From the NCBI RefSeq assembly GCF_963678635.1, contig NC_087064.1, positions 60,086,338 to 60,150,337 on the forward strand: a stretch of DNA of 64,000 nt. Direction: 5' to 3'. Numbering within the stretch: the first letter of the stretch is position 1; the number at the start of each line of letters is the position of its first letter. Shown here piece after piece: positions 45,097-57,617 of the stretch. This DNA is from Symsagittifera roscoffensis. Its lineage: Eukaryota > Xenacoelomorpha > Acoela > Convolutidae. The position numbers were made by a program, and so were the translations under genes. The notes below the pieces were generated by a model. It saw only the letters and a program-made list of their open reading frames with translations. It was not told the origin of the DNA and did not search any database.

Positions 45097-48000
45097 ATGA
45101 CGCAGGGATCACTGGCTCCAAAATCTGCTGCTGGCATTACCACCGTAACTACTGCAGATTCGGAAGGTTTTAGACGCGGAAATGTTGTCACAGATGTGCG
45201 CCTGCCTCGAGACTTGAAAGCGAAAGTACTCATCTGGAATGACATAGCCGTAGAGAATCTCTCGGAGATAAATTCTAAATGGGAAAGCGTTGTGGAGGTC
45301 AAAGATTTCCTGGCTTCTCTGTTCAATCTAGAAAACTACAAGGAGAACAAACCGGAAACAGTTTTAGTGGACTTGTATTACTATTCTCTGCAGTTTTCGA
45401 AACAGTCTAATTTCAGTTTGGAACAAACCTCTGCATTGTTTTCCATTATCAAGAGTATACATGAGGCAGCAATTGAAACACCGTTCAATAATCTTCCTCA
45501 ATGCTACAAGTACATGAAAGATCTAATTCTGTGCCACAGCGTCAAGCGACCCCCATTCGGAATCGAGCTATTTGGCCCTGAAGAAGCTAAATTGGTATCA
45601 GAGTATATCGTCAATTCTTACTTTCGGCACTTCAAGCTCTACAAATTCGTTTTTACGCCAAAACTACAGCTTGATGTCAGTTTCAATTACAAAGGTAATA
45701 ATCAGAATACACCCAAAATATGCGAGCGCAAGTTACTTGTAATCGGGAACTAGACTTTTCTCGTTAGCAACTTTTCTTGCAAATCTGTAAGGAATACGTT
45801 TAGTTACTTTCATGTGCAGGTTGACATGCTCGACTTTTTGAACTTCAAATACAACTATCATCATTTAGGAATTCGTTTAAGGCAGGAGTTAATTTTTTCT
45901 TAATATTTTTATTACACTTGCGATTAGCAAGCGTAATAAAATCGGATTATAGACTTTTTTGGGCTAAAACTAGTTCAACAAAATCAGTTGAATCACTTAT
46001 GATGATCATATGCTGCTGGCATGCTCAGTTTCATGGAAGTTCATATTTTAATACTGGGAACTAGTTACTACTGGAACATGCTATATCTAGAACATGATGC
46101 ATTCTATGTATAATTATAGAATTCCACCGGCTTATTTACCGATTTTTTTCGTTAAAATGTCCGATAGTTTCGTTGAGATTGATTAATCTCTGGCATCAAT
46201 TTTCTAATGCCACAAGTCAACCCGATAAGATTTCTTTAAAAAAACTTAACTAATTTAAACATGAAAGAAATACACTTTCGAGAGAGGATACAAATTTGAA
46301 TCGAATACAATTTTTTTCAAGAGTTGATGAACGTAGTTCAATCTCTTATATAGGCTGTGGTGATTTTGTCTGTTTGTTTTTCAGGAAAAGTCTTAAAATG
46401 CTCTTAAAACAAAAACTCATTCTTACTTTTAAATGCATATATGAATACCCTTAGTTAAATTTGCACTTTTTTTGTTTAATTCAAGTTCATTTGCTAGAGG
46501 GTAGGCTAAATGCACTCTTCAATTATGAAAGCTTAAATGGCGCGAAAAAATTTGATCGATTTCTAGTTTCGAAAGTGGATTTCAATTTTTAGATTTCCTC
46601 AAAAACTTTTAATATTCCAGATTTCTCAATTGTGGTCAATTTTTTCACAAAAGTGCCAATTATAAATTGATAATTGCTCTTGAAATTCAAAGATCTTTAA
46701 GGCTATTTATTTTTAGCTTACAACTCTATAATTGGAGTTTTTTTTCAATTTTTGGTTTGTTTCGGTTCATTGACTTTTTTCCAACTGTCTGTTGGCTATC
46801 TTTTTGTTTTTCTACTTCGTCTTTCAATTAAAACCGTGATCTAAGTTCTTTTTGCACAATTTTGAGCGTCATGGTGCTTTCATTCTATATTTGTTGTATC
46901 GCAAGCGCTGCGAAGCTCACCTTCATCTCTGAGTTGAAAATTGCATTCAATTTTATTGTTATTAATGTTTTTGGATTTGTGGTTTCCGTGGCGGAATGTA
47001 ATTTGACTGCAGAATCTATGATTAGTTTTTTGTTTCATATAATATCTCTGAAATGGTCCCTAAAATCGATTGCCTATGTTCTTCGCTTTTTCTAATTGAA
47101 ACCTCATTCAAAAAGTCAGAACTTTGAGTTCTTGTGGGTTTCGCGACATAATTTTATTTCGCTTGTCGTTCAAAAATCAAAACACCACGTTCTGGCCGTT
47201 CAATTTTTTAGTTCAATGGTAAATTAAACATTGTTTTTTTTACCCTTGCGATAAGCAAGGGTTTGGCAATCGGGTACTAGACTTCTTTTTCCCGTAAACA
47301 ACTTTGTCCACAGGGATTATCTCTACCTTGTTTCATATTGTATTCATGTAGCGTCTCGGACAAATTAGCCTGGAGGTAACAAACATGCTTGGGACGACCA
47401 AGGTCCTGGGATCGAATCTGACCAGGACGTGTTTTTTTTTCAAACGGGAAATATTCTGTTTCAATTAAAATAGTCGGTCGCTGCTTAGTTGTAACATCTT
47501 GAAATTGGTTTTTTCTACGCGCGTTTTCGTCAATGTTCTTTTTTGTGTTTGATTTACGCCTATAGTTTATAATTTTACTTTCCTTGGCTTCGTATTTCCT
47601 TTGCTTTTTTTGTTTCGCTCAAGAAAATCCTCTACCCAAATTTTTTCGGCCTGTTTTTCATCGGCTTAATGATCTAATTGTGAGCTGTTTCAAGCTAAAT
47701 ACAATTTTTACACTCCGCTCCGCACTTTTCAAGTTTGTTTATGTTTACCAATCCGTTTGTTGAAATTTCATTTTCGTTTAGGATTTTTTTCGCTTTTTGC
47801 AAAAACTTCAGTTTTTTTCGCTTCTGTATAATTGGCTATCCCCAGTTTGTTTAAGAAAAAAAACTTATGGCCTTCAAACAAGTCGAAGTTTTGAAGCTGG
47901 TAGCTTTCTGGAAAACTATTGGCTCCACGCAAAAACCACCCGGCCAATTCTCAGGTTTTGTTCAATCGAAAAACCCGGCTTGAGGAATTCTCTGTTCTTA

Positions 48001-49272
48001 AGCGACCATAACCTGTTTTTTTGCAGAAAAACGTTATGGATTTTGGAAAGTCTTTTGACCGTTTTTTTAGAAACTTTTTGAATTTTCTTATAATGTACGC
48101 GATCAAATCTGAGATTAAAAGTTCCTTTGAAAGAACAGGTTGCGATAATTGTTCATGCAGAAGCGGCGACTCCTCACTTTTTTATAAGAGAAATGATATC
48201 TTCTTGGGAAAATTGATTATCTCAACATTTCTTCTTATTCTTCTCACTTAGTAGAGAAACAAGGAAAGTTTAAGGCAAAGTGCAATTTTTGAAATAATGC
48301 TTTTCGTGCCGCATCAGCATAGTAAATTTGTTCAATATCATGTACGTAACTCCAGCTTTACCAGGGCCCCTAGTTGTTTTTTTATCGAGACATACCTAAC
48401 TTTAAGTTTACCTATTTTTTTAGCATCTAAAATTTCTCCGACTCATGTTTTTTCTTTGTTTGTTTGTATCGCAAATGGTGCGAAGCTGGGCTTCGCTTCT
48501 GTGTTTAATCTTATGCTATCAATCAAGTCTTCCATCTTTTTTTTGAGAATAATGTGAGTATTTAAGTGCTTTCAAAATTAGTAATACATAGCGAATCATT
48601 GCTTATTGAAGTTAATGGATTACAGGTCTGTACGACACAGGGAGTGAAGCGTCCGCTGAAGAGCAGGAGTCAAAGCCAGGCACTGCAGCCACTGGAATCA
48701 CCGTTGAAATCGCAGACGAGGACGAAGAGGAGGAGGAGGTACGCCGACAAACTTTTATTTTTGATGAAAATGATTTAAAAATTTTGCTTAGATTTTATTA
48801 GATTTAATATGGTGCTGTTTGAACAAAAGGTGTAACCCTATTCTAAATCCTGTTCGACTCAATTATTTGATAACAAAACTATGCGAAAACGTTTTATAAA
48901 ACATAAATATTTGAATAATTTAATTAAAATTGTGCATCAAGTCATTTAAGTCTTATTTTTTTCGAATATTGGCTTTTTTGCCTAGAAAGTGGTGCGAAGC
49001 TCTGCTTCGTCGCCGTGTCAAATTAAGTTTTAGGCAGTGTTATTTTGTGTTTTTCTTCTATTGACCAGGATGAGACGCCGGCGATGAAGGAGTTGAAGAA
49101 TATAATACAGGAGGAGTTGGACAAACACTTGAAAGAGATGAAGAGTTCCCTGGAGGAGAACATAAAGAATAATGACGAAGTGATGAACCAGAAGCTACAG
49201 TCGATCGAGGAGACCCAGTCTACTGTCGCCCCTGGAAAGAGACCCGGAAGCAAGGGCGGCAAGAAGAAATAA
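45097..49272 (+). CDS. CFAP119: CFAP119/CCDC189-like axonemal protein, three exons
   Basis: Exons 45097-45694, 48626-48738 and 49069-49272 join to 304 codons. Splice sites are AAAG|GTAATA ... TACAG|GTCTG (phase 1, restoring a Gly codon) and GAG|GTACGC ... GACCAG|GAT (phase 0). Exon 1 carries the conserved region of CFAP119: LVDLYYYSLQFSKQSNFS, a HEAAIETP helix, KRPPFGIELF and YFRHFKLYKFVFTP (residues 175-188). Exon 2 is acidic and ends in poly-Glu. Exon 3 is a charged coiled coil (KELKNIIQEELDKHLKEM) ending in a basic GSKGGKKK tail. Known vertebrate relatives are cilia- and flagella-associated, so a motile-cilium or sperm-axoneme role is inferred. An upstream in-frame TAG supports the start. 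AATAAA overlaps the stop and recurs at 50445 and 50482. Introns are 2.9 kb and 330 bp. Confidence 0.82.
45695..48625 (+). other. Intron 1 of the CFAP119-like gene
   Basis: AT-rich, T-runs, no coding. Contains diverged modules of the local repeat family (about 46300-46700), two short hairpins of the CTTGCGATWAGCAAG type (45917 and 47251) and a tRNA-like segment near 47351. Ends in TACAG. Confidence 0.75.
47351..47442 (+). repeat. tRNA-derived (SINE-like) segment
   Basis: TAGCCTGGAGG resembles an A box, GGATCGAATCT a B box, and between them a 4-bp arm closes a 7-nt loop (CTTG GGACGAC CAAG). A T-run follows, as at Pol III terminators. Acceptor and T-stem do not pair and position 33 is not U, so this is not a working tRNA. 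Confidence 0.3.
48739..49068 (+). other. Intron 2 of the CFAP119-like gene
   Basis: 330 bp, GTACGC ... TTGACCAG. Its 3' part (from 48892) lies inside the tandem duplication. Holds the hairpin GCGAAGCTCTGCTTCG near 48994. Confidence 0.75.
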
Positions 49273-49382
49273 ACATACATACTTGACTTAACTAACCGGA
49301 TCTAGTGATCAATCTCGCCCTCTTTATGATATCTAGTAATGAAATGAACCCTCACTACCAAAAATCTAGTTATATTTAGACC

Positions 49383-49841
49383 GGGTCTAGGACAACAAGC
49401 CGACGGGACTTCAAGCCGAAGGGACTTCAAGCCGAAATTAAAACTTTACAAGTACCTCAAAACACTATTTTATCATCTGTAAAACGTTATTTTTTTTAAA
49501 AATTTTGGCAAGTTTAGCCCATAATAAACGTTATTCATGACAATGCACCGCTTGTGATTGGCATCCGTTAATAACATCAGCCGGTTTTTGAAATGCATAA
49601 ATTATAAACTTGAAAAATGCCTTCAACCATGTTTTACTTTCCAACTTTCCGAAACATCATTTGAAGGCTTAAATTTTATGAAAACGCCAATAACTTGTGA
49701 AGAAAGATCATGAAATTCGGAATTTCTTCAAAATGGTTTTCAAATTAATCATATTTCACTAGTTTATAAGGAACTATTCGGCTTGAAGTCCCTAATTTTA
49801 CGATTCGGCTTGAAGTCCCGTCGGCTTGATGTCCGGCACCC
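49383..49841 (+). mobile_element. 459-bp MITE with 9-bp target duplication
   Basis: Flanked by ATTTAGACC on both sides (49374-49382 and 49842-49850), while duplicated unit B has a single ATTTAGACC (about 53965), so the insertion is directly demonstrated. Terminal inverted repeats start GGGTCTAGGACAACAAGCC on the left and GGGTGCCGGACATCAAGCC on the right. They continue for about 38 bp, with a GGGACTTCAAGCCGAA subrepeat doubled near each end. No coding. Nine-base duplications fit Mutator-like or Merlin-like transposases. Confidence 0.92.
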
Positions 49842-50439
49842 ATTTAGACCTGATAAATGTTAGACCTAATTAGCTGTGCCGAGTTGTCAATCAAGCTGCT
49901 ACGTGAGGAAACCGATAAATTAAAAGCGTGAGCTATAGCTAATTTACCCGAACTCATCTTGCAGAGGATAGTATATAGGGGGTGGCTCCGAACATGAGAT
50001 ATGAGCGCATAGCATGAATCAAACAGCTGTCCTATTTTCAAAAATGAAGTTTTTTGTGTGGGGGGGATTGCTTAAGAGATCCGTAAAAAATCAAATCTCA
50101 AAATGGGTTAATCTCAACCAGATGCACTTGATATCATCTTTTTCATTTCATCATGAGCCATGTCTAATTTTCCCAAAAATGTGTTCGTCGTGCTAATTGA
50201 TTTTCTTTACTCAATGCAACCGCAAATTTAAGCCATTAGTTGCATTCTGTATACCTGAGTAATGTGCTCTTTTTAAAGAAAGTTGTCCTGGTAAATTTTA
50301 AAAAATTTTAAAAAACAGTTTCCTGTCAGGGTATAAACATCAATTGTAAAAAAATATAACTTGACAGCTTGTAAATCATTAATGGAATATCAATGGAAAC
50401 TAAAACCATCATTAAATTGAGGCGTGTATACTTGTAAAT

Positions 50440-50510
50440 ATGTAAATAAATTGCCATTAAAGCAAGAGTGTACGATTGTAAAATAAAAATATTCTTCTAT
50501 ATTTTTGAGT
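50440..50510 (+). terminator. Candidate poly(A) signals of the CFAP119-like gene
   Basis: AATAAA at 50445-50450 and 50482-50487, about 1.2 kb after the stop, followed by T-rich sequence. The same pair is present in unit B. An AATAAA also overlaps the stop codon itself, so the true cleavage site is uncertain. Confidence 0.35.
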
Positions 50511-53480
50511 CGCATTTTCAAGAGAAAAAACAAAAAAAGAGAAGCTAGATTTAATCAGTGAATAGGCAATCCAAATGAGTTGCCAATCAATTGGCATTCA
50601 GAATGTTCGAAGTTGGAAATCGCGCTCAGAATGTACTGGAACAGTGTTTAAGGCTTATTGCTGAAGAAGAGGGTAAGAACTTAGTGGGCTCTTTTCTAAT
50701 TATTTAGTTGTTATGTGCTATGGCTAAATGCGTGATGTTACGATGCAACGTAAGAAGAACAAATCAGATCACATTTTTTAGTTTGTTAAACATGCCATTG
50801 CATTTTGACAATGGTAAAGAAGTTTTCAATATTGAAATTCAAATATAGTGGAGTGGAAAAGAGCCAGTGTTACTTAGTATGTACGTGTTAATGAACAAAG
50901 TTAATTTTCACTTGTCAAGGTTGATCAGTTTTTTTAAGAATGGATGATCGTAGTGAAGTTTCTTATAATGCTCGTGGTGGTTTTTTTTTCGGGGAAAAGT
51001 CTTAATTTGTTTACGATCACTTTTGATGTCTCGCGATTTGACTTTTGATTACCTGTGTTTAGTTCATTTCCTTTGTTACAAGGAAAGCAAAATTTCCTAT
51101 CAGTAGCAAAAGTGTAAAGGTCACAAAAACTTAATCGACTTCAAGGTTCGAAAATGGATTTTAATTTTCGAGACTTCGCAGCGGAATAAAGACTACCTGC
51201 TGATCCAGTTTTCTCAAATTGAATTAATTTGTCAAAAAAGTGTCAATCATAATTTTTTTGCAGAAAATTAAAGAGCTCCAAGGCGATTTAATGTTTCAGT
51301 GCAATTCGAAAGCTTAAGTTTTTTTTTTCTGATTACTACTTGCATGCATTAACTCCGTACCAGCTGTCTCTTCGCAATTTTGTATTCAGGAAATTTTCTC
51401 GCTCAAAGTTTTAATTTATCGCTATGAATTGGCTTTTTAAGTACACTTCAAGCTTAGTTGGTTAAAAGCAGGCATGTTACGCTGATCAAAAACCGAAGTG
51501 CAAAAGGCGCAAAAAATGTTTAATACTTAAAGTTTCAAAATTGAAACTTAGTTTTTAAACTTGCTATATCAAGGGTATTGTAATTCTGAAATAGCTCATT
51601 CTCCATTTGATCAATTTGTTGACTATTAATTGCCAATATTTTGTTGTTGAGATGCCACTATGTACAATTTTATGGGAGTTTAGCAAGCATTGTTGAGCGG
51701 CTATGCACATTGATATAGCTATAAACATCTATTAATGTTTAAATGCGGGCTTCGCATTCCCGATGTTTAAGCTGATTCAACGTATTATTCTTGCACGTTT
51801 AGCGAAAGAATCTTAACACATTTCAGCTATCGTATATCGCAATGCTTAAGTTTTTTTGGCAATGGTAAGGCCCGAGTTTAAGGCTGTAGCTGTCATAACA
51901 CATTAGAGGGGAGGATATAGGCATCGCAGTGTTGAGTAGTGTCAAATTCATCCATCTATTCTCAGCTATTTATGTCTTTTGTCCATTGAACGGACGTGCC
52001 TCTTGACATATGTTTAAGAAGACCCTATTTTGATCTTCTCGAGTTTTGAGTTTTTTGTTTCAAAGTTTATTTCACGAAATACATTTAACTAACCTCTGAT
52101 GAGGTGGTATCAAGTTTTGAATATATGGCGATTTTTGTGATTTTTACTGGGCCGATACTTTGCAAATTGCAAAATTCTCGACACTATAGTGATGTGCTAT
52201 CAGGTATTCTCAGGCTTTGAATATGTTGCCCTCAGTTATTACTCCCTCAACCGTGTTAGTGTCCAAGTTATGACATTTTCAATAACTTATGTTAAACAAT
52301 TTCACACAAAATGATATTGCGAACATCAATTTGGGGTGCTTTTTCCGTAGTATCAGGGAATGGACATCTATATTTCAACTTCGAGTGTTCAAATCTTTCT
52401 GATTATTGAGATATCACTTTTTATAGGATTTTTTCAATAAAATTATTCAATATAAAAAAGATAGATTTTATAAATTTGAAGCTAGGTTTGAAACCATCAC
52501 CTCTGGTAGGGCAGTGTTAGTGTTCTTAAGGGTTACAAATCTGGCCTCAAATCATGACGATCTATGAAGTAAAAATCGTTTTAGCTGCTCCTCTTCATTC
52601 CTACGCTTGAGTTTAATTTCGTTGTTTTAATAATATATTTTAATTATTAGTAACTTTAACATTCATCAATCTGTATGAAGCCCCGCGGGTGCATGTTAAA
52701 TGCTAGACTTTTAAAAATCAACAGGTTTTTGCATTAAGTTTTTGACATAAAAAAATTTGCTATTTTGGTTTTTTGAAGGAAAAGTCTTGAAATTTTTCAC
52801 GCTTAAATTTGATTTTCATGGCTAAAGTTTCTATGTTTCTAAGTTCATTTCATTTCTTTTACTGAATGTAAAGCAAACTTAACTATCGAACAGCACAAGC
52901 GTAAAGTTCACAAAAACCCTACTAAATTTCTAATTTCAAAAGTTAAATTTCAGATTTCACAAAAGTAAATGATCCAGTTTGCCTAACTTGAGCTAATGTC
53001 ATTAAAAAGTGTAAATCATAAAATATTCTTCAAATTCAAAAAAGAGCCATATATGTCTGGAATTCAAAACTTGAAATTTTCCAAAAAGAAAAAAAAAGAT
53101 TTTTTTTTGTTTCCCTGCATGCATTTACTCTTCTAAGTGTAGGTGTATGTTTACTGTGTTCTTTCTTTCGCATGTTTAACGATGTTTCAGCTACATCATA
53201 TATTGCAATGCTTCAGAAAGATTTAGAAAAACCTCCCTAAGTTTGAAAATCTCAATACTTTGGTGGGGTGCCGTCAAGGTACCTTCACCTCAGGATGTGT
53301 TTGTCCTCTGACCCCCAAAGATCATCAATTTGGTGTGCTTTCTCAGTACTATCAGGAGATGCACATCTATCTTTCAACTTCGAGTGCTCAAATCTTTCTG
53401 ATTATCGAGATATCACGTTTTATAGGATTTTTTCAATATAAATTTTCTAATTTTAATTGTAAATTCAATTTAAACAATCT
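50511..53480 (+). other. AT-rich non-coding DNA with repeat modules
   Basis: No gene seen. Contains modules recognised by GGAAAAGTCTTRAA, TTCACAAAAACCCTA, GTGTTAGTGTCCAAGTTATG and ATCGAGATATCACGTTTTAT strings that recur in the same orientation to 63.1 kb. Confidence 0.6.
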
Positions 53481-56400
53481 TTTTATAAACCATAAATATT
53501 TGAATAATTTAATTAAAATTGTGCATCGAGTCATTTAAGTCTTATTTTTTTTTCGAATATTGGCTTTTTTGCCTAGAAAGTGGTGCGAAGCTCTGCTTCG
53601 CCGCCGTGTCAAATTAAATTTTAGGCAGTGTTATTTTGTGTTTTTCTTCTATTGACCAGGATGAGACGCCGGCGATGAAGGAGTTGAAGAATATAATACA
53701 GGAGGAGTTGGACAAACACTTGAAAGAGATGAAGAGTGCCCTGGAGGAGAACATAAAGAATAATGACGAAGTGATGAACCAGAAGCTACAGTCGATCGAG
53801 GAGACCCAGTCTACTGTCGCCCCTGGAAAGAGACCCGGAAGCAAGGGCGGCAAGAAGAAATAAACATACATACTTGACTTAACTAACCGGATCTAGTGAT
53901 CAATCTCGCCCTCTTTATGATATCTAGTAATGAAATGAACCATCACTACCAAAAATCTAGTTATATTTAGACCTGATAAATGTTAGACCTAATTAGCTGT
54001 GCCGAGTTGTCAATCAAGCTGCTACGTGAGGAAACCGATAAATTAAAAGCGTGAGCTATAGCTAATTTACCCGATCTCATCTTGCAGAGGATAGTATATG
54101 GGGGGTGGCTCCGAACATGAGATATGAGCGCATAGCATGAATCAAACAGCTGTCCTATTTTCAAAAATGAAGTTTTTGTGTGTGGGGGGGGATTGCTTAA
54201 GAGATCCGTAAAAAATCAAATCTCAAAATGGGTTAATCTCAACCAGATGCACTTGATATCATCTTTTTCATTTCATCATGAGCCATGTCTAATTTTCCCA
54301 AAAATGTGTTATCGTCATGCTAATTGATTTTCTTTACTCAATGCAACCGCAAATTTAAGCCATTAGTTGCATTGTGTATACCTGAGTAATGTGCTCTTTT
54401 TAAAGAAAATTGTCCTGGTAAATTTTAAAAAATTTTAAAAAACAGTTTCCTGTCAGGGTATAAACATCAATTGTAAAAAATTATAACTTGACAGCTTGTA
54501 AATCATTAATGGAATATCAATGGAAACTAAAACCATCATTAAATTGAGGCGTGTATACTTGTAAATATGTAAATAAATTGCCATTAAAGCAAGAGTGTAC
54601 GATTGTAAAATAAAAATATTCTTCTATATTTTTGAGTCGCATTTTCAAGAGAAAAAACAAAAAAAGAGAAGCTAGATTTAATCAGTGGATAGGCAATCCA
54701 AATGAGTTGCCAATCAATTGGCATTCAGAATGTTCGAAGTTGGAAATCGCGCTCAGATTGTACTGGAACAGCGTTTAAGGCTTATTGCTGAAGAAGAGGG
54801 TAAGAACTTAGTGGTCTCTTTTCTAATTATTTAGTTGTTATGTGCTATGGCTAAATGCGTGATGTTACGATGCAACGTAAGAAGAACAAATCAGATCACT
54901 TTTTTTAGTTTGTTAAACATGCCATTGCATTTTGACAATGGTAAAGAAGTTTTCAATATTGAAATTCAAATATAGTGGAGTGGAAAAGAGCCAGTGTTAC
55001 TTAGTATGTACGTGTTAATGAACAAAGTTAATTTTCGCTTGTCAAGGTTGATCAGTTTTTTTAAGAATGGATGAACGTAGTGAAGTTTCTTATAATGCTC
55101 GTGGTGGTTTTTTTTTCGGGGAAAAATCTTAATTTGTTTACGATCACTTTTGATGTCTCGCGATTTGACTTTTGATTACCTGAGTTTAGTTCATTTCCTT
55201 TGTTACAAGAAAAGCAAAATTTGCTATCAGTAGCAAAAGTGTGAAGGTCACAAAAACTTTATCGACTTCAAGGTTCGAAAATGGATTTTAATTTTCGAGA
55301 CTTCGCAGCGGAATAAAGACTACCTGCTGATCCAGTTTTCTCAAATTGAATTAATTTGTCAAAAAAGTGTCAATCATAATTTTTTTGCAGAAAATTAAAG
55401 AGCTCCAAGGCGATTTAATGTTTCAGTGCAATTCGAAAGCTTAAGTTTTTTTTTTCTGATTACTACTTGCATGCATTAACTCCGTACCAGCTGTCTCTTG
55501 GCAATTTTGTATTCAGGAAATTTTCTCGCTCAAAGTTTTAATTTATCGCTATGAATTGGCTTTTTAAGTACACTTCAAGCTCAGTTGGTTAAAAGCAGGC
55601 ATGTTACGCTATTCAAAAACCGAAGTGCAAAAGGCGCAAAAAATGTTTAATACTTAAAGTTTCAAAATTGAAACTTAGTTTTTAAACTTGCTATATCAAG
55701 GGTATTGTAATTCTGAAATAGCTCATTCTCCATTTGATCAATTTGTTGACTATTAATTGCCAATATTTTGTTGTTGAGATGCCACTATGTACAATTTTAT
55801 GGGAGTTTAGCAAGCATTGTTGAGCGGCTATGCACATTGATATAGCTATAAACATCTATTAATGTTTAAATGCGGGCTTCGCATTCCCGATGTTTAAGCT
55901 GATTCAACGTATTATTCTTGCACGTTTAGCGAAAGAATCTTAACACATTTCAGCTATCGTATATCGCAATGCTTAAGTTTTTTTGGCAATGGTAAGGCCC
56001 GAGTTTAAGGCTGTAGCTGTCATAACACATTAGAGGGGAGGATATAGGCATCGCAGTGTTGAGTAGTGTCAAATTCATCCATCTATTCTCAGCTATTTAT
56101 GTCTTTTGTCCATTGAACGGACGTGCCTCTTGACATATGTTTAAGAAGACCCTATTTTGATCTTCTCGAGTTTTGAGTTTTTTGTTTCAAAGTTTATTTC
56201 ACGAAATACATTTAACTAACCTCTGATGAGGTGGTATCAAGTTTTGAATATATGGCGATTTTTGTGATTTTTACTGGGCCGATACTTTGCAAATTGCAAA
56301 ATTCTCGACACTATAGTGATGTGCTATCAGGTATTCTCAGGCTTTGAATATGTTGCCCTCAGTTATTACTCCCTCAACCGTGTTAGTGTCCAAGTTATGA

Positions 56401-57617
56401 CATTTTCAATAACTTATGTTAAAAAATTTCACACAAAATGATATTGCGAACATCAATTTGGGGTGCTTTTTCAGTAGTATCAGGGAATGGACATCTATAT
56501 TTCAACTTCGAGTGTTCAAATCTTTCTGATTATTGAGATATCACTTTTTATAGGATTTTTTCAATAAAATTATTCAATATAAAAAAAGATAGATTTTATA
56601 AATTTGAAGCTAGGTTTGAAACCATCACTTCTGGTAGGGCAGTGTTAGTGTTCTTAAGGGTTACAAACCTGGCCTCAAATCATGACGATCTATGAAGTAA
56701 AAATCGTTTTAGCTGCTCCTCTTCATTCCTACGCTTGAGTTTAATTTCGTTGTTTTAATAATATATTTTAATTATTAGTAACTTTAACATTCATCAATCT
56801 GTATGAAGCCCCGCGGGTGCATGTTAAATGCTAGACTTTTAAAAATCAACAGGTTTTTGCATTAAGTTTTTGACATAAAAAAATTTGCTATTTTGGTTTT
56901 TTGAAGGAAAAGTCTTAAAATTTTTCACGCTTAAATTTGATTTTCATGGCTAAAGTTTCTATGTTTCTAAGTTCATTTCATTTCTTTTACTGAATGTAAA
57001 GCAAACTTAACTATCGAACAGCACAAGCGTAAAGTTCACAAAAACCCTACTAAATTTCTAATTTCAAAAGTTAAATTTCAGATTTCACAATAGTAAATGA
57101 TCCAGTTTGCCTAACTTGAGCTAATGTCATTAAAAAGTGTAAATCATAAAATATTCTTCAAATTCAAAAAAGAGCCATATATGTCTGGAATTCAAAACTT
57201 GAAATTTTCCAAAAAGAAAAAAAAAGTTTTTTTTTTTGTTTCCTTGCATGCATTTACTCTTCTAAGTGTAGGTGTATGTTTACTGTGTTCTTTCTTTTGC
57301 ATGTTTAACGAAACAATTTCTTTATGTTTCAGCTACATCATATATTGCAATGCTTCAGAAAGATTTAGAAAAACCTCTCTAAGTTTGAAAATCTCAATAC
57401 TTTGGTGGGGTGCCGTCAAGGTACCTTCACCTCAGGATGTGTTTGTCCTCTGACCCCCAAAGATCATCAATTTGGGGTGCTTTCTCAGTACTATCAGGAG
57501 ATGCACATCTATCTTTCAACTTCGAGTGCTCAAATCTTTCTGATTATCGAGATATCACGTTTTATAGGATTTTTTCAATATAAATTTTCTAATTTTAAAT
57601 GTAAATTCAATTTAAAT
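53481..57617 (+). repeat. Tandem duplication, unit B
   Basis: Second unit of the duplication starting at 48892. It lacks the 459-bp MITE and has a 16-bp segment (AAACAATTTCTTTATG-like, near 57310) absent from unit A. Ends at AATTCAATTTAAAT. Confidence 0.93.
53660..53863 (+). pseudogene. Duplicate last exon of the CFAP119-like gene
   Basis: Identical to 49069-49272 except for a Ser-to-Ala change (KEMKSSLEEN to KEMKSALEEN). The acceptor TTGACCAG and the reading frame are intact, so it could be spliced to exon 2 as an alternative last exon about 4.9 kb downstream. No extra copies of exons 1 or 2 lie between, so it has no start of its own. Called a pseudo-exon unless transcripts show otherwise. 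Confidence 0.8.

Larger units (their letters stand above)
48892..53480 (+). repeat. Tandem duplication, unit A (about 4.1 kb plus insertion)
   Basis: Starts at TTTTATAAAACATAAATATTTG and runs through the last exon, its 3' flank and about 3 kb of AT-rich DNA up to AATTTAAAC, where unit B starts with the same TTTTATAAA string. Aligned by eye the units are almost identical, differing by scattered substitutions, a 16-bp indel near 53176 and the 459-bp insertion. The only coding content is the last CFAP119 exon. Confidence 0.93.

Noticed and set aside
45695-45753. Exon 1 reading on to the stop at 45751
   Set aside because: The AAAG|GTAATA donor and the phase match to exon 2 at 48626 explain the gene better; the extra codons after GTAATA do not resemble the family.
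47351-47442. Functional tRNA gene
   Set aside because: Acceptor and T-stems do not pair and the residue before the anticodon is not U.
57124-57453. 109-codon frame
   Set aside because: It lies in the duplicated AT-rich module and the equivalent position in unit A is interrupted; no coding signal.
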